From the NCBI GenBank assembly GCA_934317205.1, contig CAKREL010000106.1:1-7151 (forward strand): a stretch of 7,151 nucleotides of DNA. Direction: 5' to 3'. Made by a program: the position numbers and the translations under genes. Within the stretch, counting starts at the first letter, position 1; each line of letters begins with the position of its first letter. Shown in pieces: positions 6,521 through 7,151 of this stretch. The DNA is from an uncultured Eubacterium sp. GTDB lineage: Bacteria; Bacillota; Clostridia; Lachnospirales; Lachnospiraceae. The notes under the pieces are model-generated. The model was not told where the DNA came from and ran no database searches. It saw nothing but the letters and a program-made list of their open reading frames with translations.

Positions 6521-6548
6521 AATATACCATATTATCTTGTTTATTCAA
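6521..6548 (-). promoter_or_regulatory. Candidate promoter of the ATPase gene
   Basis: On the minus strand, TTGAAT (6548-6543) and TATATT (6526-6521) are spaced by 16 bp. The -10 matches consensus at five of six bases and the -35 at four. This places the start about 95 nt before the ATPase ATG. A second -10-like TATAAG lies closer to the gene (6454-6449) but has no good -35. The nearest 33-bp repeat core abuts this -35. Confidence 0.45.
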
Positions 6549-6650
6549 CAATTTTATGAGTGAATTTTTCATACACATCTACACTTTTATGAGGGAATTA
6601 TTCCAATATACTTACAGTTTTATGAGGGAATTATCTTTTTCCATTATAAA
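6548..6650. repeat. Three direct repeats with an exact 33-bp period
   Basis: The core ACAnTTTTATGAGkGAATT occurs at 6548-6566, 6581-6599 and 6614-6632, so successive starts are exactly 33 bp apart. Copies two and three share 17 identical bases from TTTTATGAG onward. Copy one differs by one base within the 15-base stretch. The 14 bases between cores are not conserved, so this is an iteron-like array and not a plain tandem duplication. It fills the gap between the DUF1349 stop (6652) and the ATPase promoter. On the minus strand the core reads AATTCmCTCATAAAAnTGT. A plus-strand frame turns it into 11-residue repeats (MRELF...), judged fortuitous because that frame then runs antisense through the DUF1349 gene. 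The most likely role is as binding sites for a regulator of the ATPase gene. Confidence 0.75.
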
Positions 6651-6651
6651 A

Positions 6652-7151
6652 TCATTTTCCAGCTCTGATATTTTTTACGGTTTTCTTTTCAATAGACAGA
6701 TGTTCATACGTGCGCATTCCACCATCTCCAGTTGGCGCCTGAGCAAGCAATCCTACTTTTATCACAGATTCCACCGGCAAATGAAAATATCTCATCATAT
6801 AGAAGTTTTCCCCATCCAGAGAATAATGAAATGCAAAATTATTATCTACGCGACAAACCTGAAGCCATGTGGAATTTCCTTCCAGATTACATCCATTTGC
6901 ATCATCAGAATCCTCTTTTGTTACCACACTGACAGCGGCATGTGTTCCAAAATCCGTCAATTCATAACAACATTTTGCCCAACAGGTCAGATTTTTCATT
7001 ACCATCACAGATGCCGAATCATAAACATATTTAAAATCATGGCTTACTTTTACTTTTAATACAAAGTCTCCCTCCACTTCTGTATAATAATATGGTGCAT
7101 TGCAAAGAGACTCCGGAAGAATTCCTTCTTCACACTCATCCGTACTGCCAC
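6652..7151 (-). CDS. DUF1349 domain protein, N-terminus cut by the window edge
   Basis: The visible part is 166 residues ending at TGA (6654-6652). The frame stays open to the right edge, so the true start lies outside; the family is usually about 190-200 residues, suggesting some 30 are missing. The GTG at 7077 is an internal valine (...YYYTEVEGDF...), not a start. Recognisable family features are EGDFVLKVKVSHDFKYVYD, then CWAKCCYE, VSVVTKEDSDDAN, LQVCRVDNNFAFHYSLDG and VGLLAQAPTGDG. DUF1349 proteins are predicted to have a concanavalin-like beta-sandwich fold related to carbohydrate-binding or glycosidase domains, and their substrate is generally unknown. No terminator is seen between it and the ATPase gene, so some read-through is possible, but the 231-bp gap with repeats and a candidate promoter suggests separate control. 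Confidence 0.88.
   Translation of the reverse strand, partial: GSTDECEEGILPESLCNAPYYYTEVEGDFVLKVKVSHDFKYVYDSASVMVMKNLTCWAKCCYELTDFGTHAAVSVVTKEDSDDANGCNLEGNSTWLQVCRVDNNFAFHYSLDGENFYMMRYFHLPVESVIKVGLLAQAPTGDGGMRTYEHLSIEKKTVKNIRAGK

Noticed and set aside
6556..7059. Plus-strand 167-codon frame starting in the 33-bp repeats, giving 11-residue repeats.
   Set aside because: It is antisense to the clearly recognisable DUF1349 gene and has no ribosome site. The repeat period of 33 being divisible by three makes the peptide repeat automatic.

Overview
The window looks like a chromosomal segment of a Gram-positive gut clostridium, probably a Lachnospiraceae member. This is an inference from purine-rich Shine-Dalgarno sites, A/T-rich intergenic DNA, intrinsic terminators with U tracts, and the protein types. 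No rRNA, tRNA, CRISPR array, transposase or phage gene was found. Most of the content is ordinary housekeeping and transport. The parts worth a second look are regulatory or repetitive DNA between the genes.

Layout, left to right. (1) Positions 1-66, minus strand: a glycine riboswitch aptamer cut by the window edge, so its target gene lies to the left, outside the window. (2) 319-1347, plus: an aldo/keto reductase fused to a C-terminal iron-sulfur domain, with its own promoter, ribosome site and strong terminator. (3) 1483-2859, plus: an AGCS-family sodium:alanine/glycine symporter. It has an extended -10 promoter directly behind a perfect dyad that looks like an operator. (4) 2860-3290: no protein gene. 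It holds a 174-bp palindromic element with perfect 22-bp ends, then a bidirectional terminator. (5) 3291-4880, minus: a DEAD-box RNA helicase with a DbpA-type RNA-binding C-terminus, convergent with the symporter. (6) 5083-6420, minus: an AAA-type ATPase of the AAA_14/DUF4143 class with PD-(D/E)XK-like residues at its C-terminus. (7) 6548-6650: three direct repeats with an exact 33-bp period upstream of the ATPase promoter. (8) 6652 to the right edge, minus: a DUF1349 protein lacking its N-terminus.

How they work together: each complete gene appears to be its own transcription unit. The clearest theme is small amino acids: a glycine riboswitch faces left about 1.4 kb from a sodium:alanine/glycine symporter facing right, though the riboswitch cannot control that symporter because it points the other way. 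The helicase is probably a ribosome-assembly factor. The ATPase with its upstream repeats is the least understood unit and the best candidate for something undescribed, but nothing here proves a new system.
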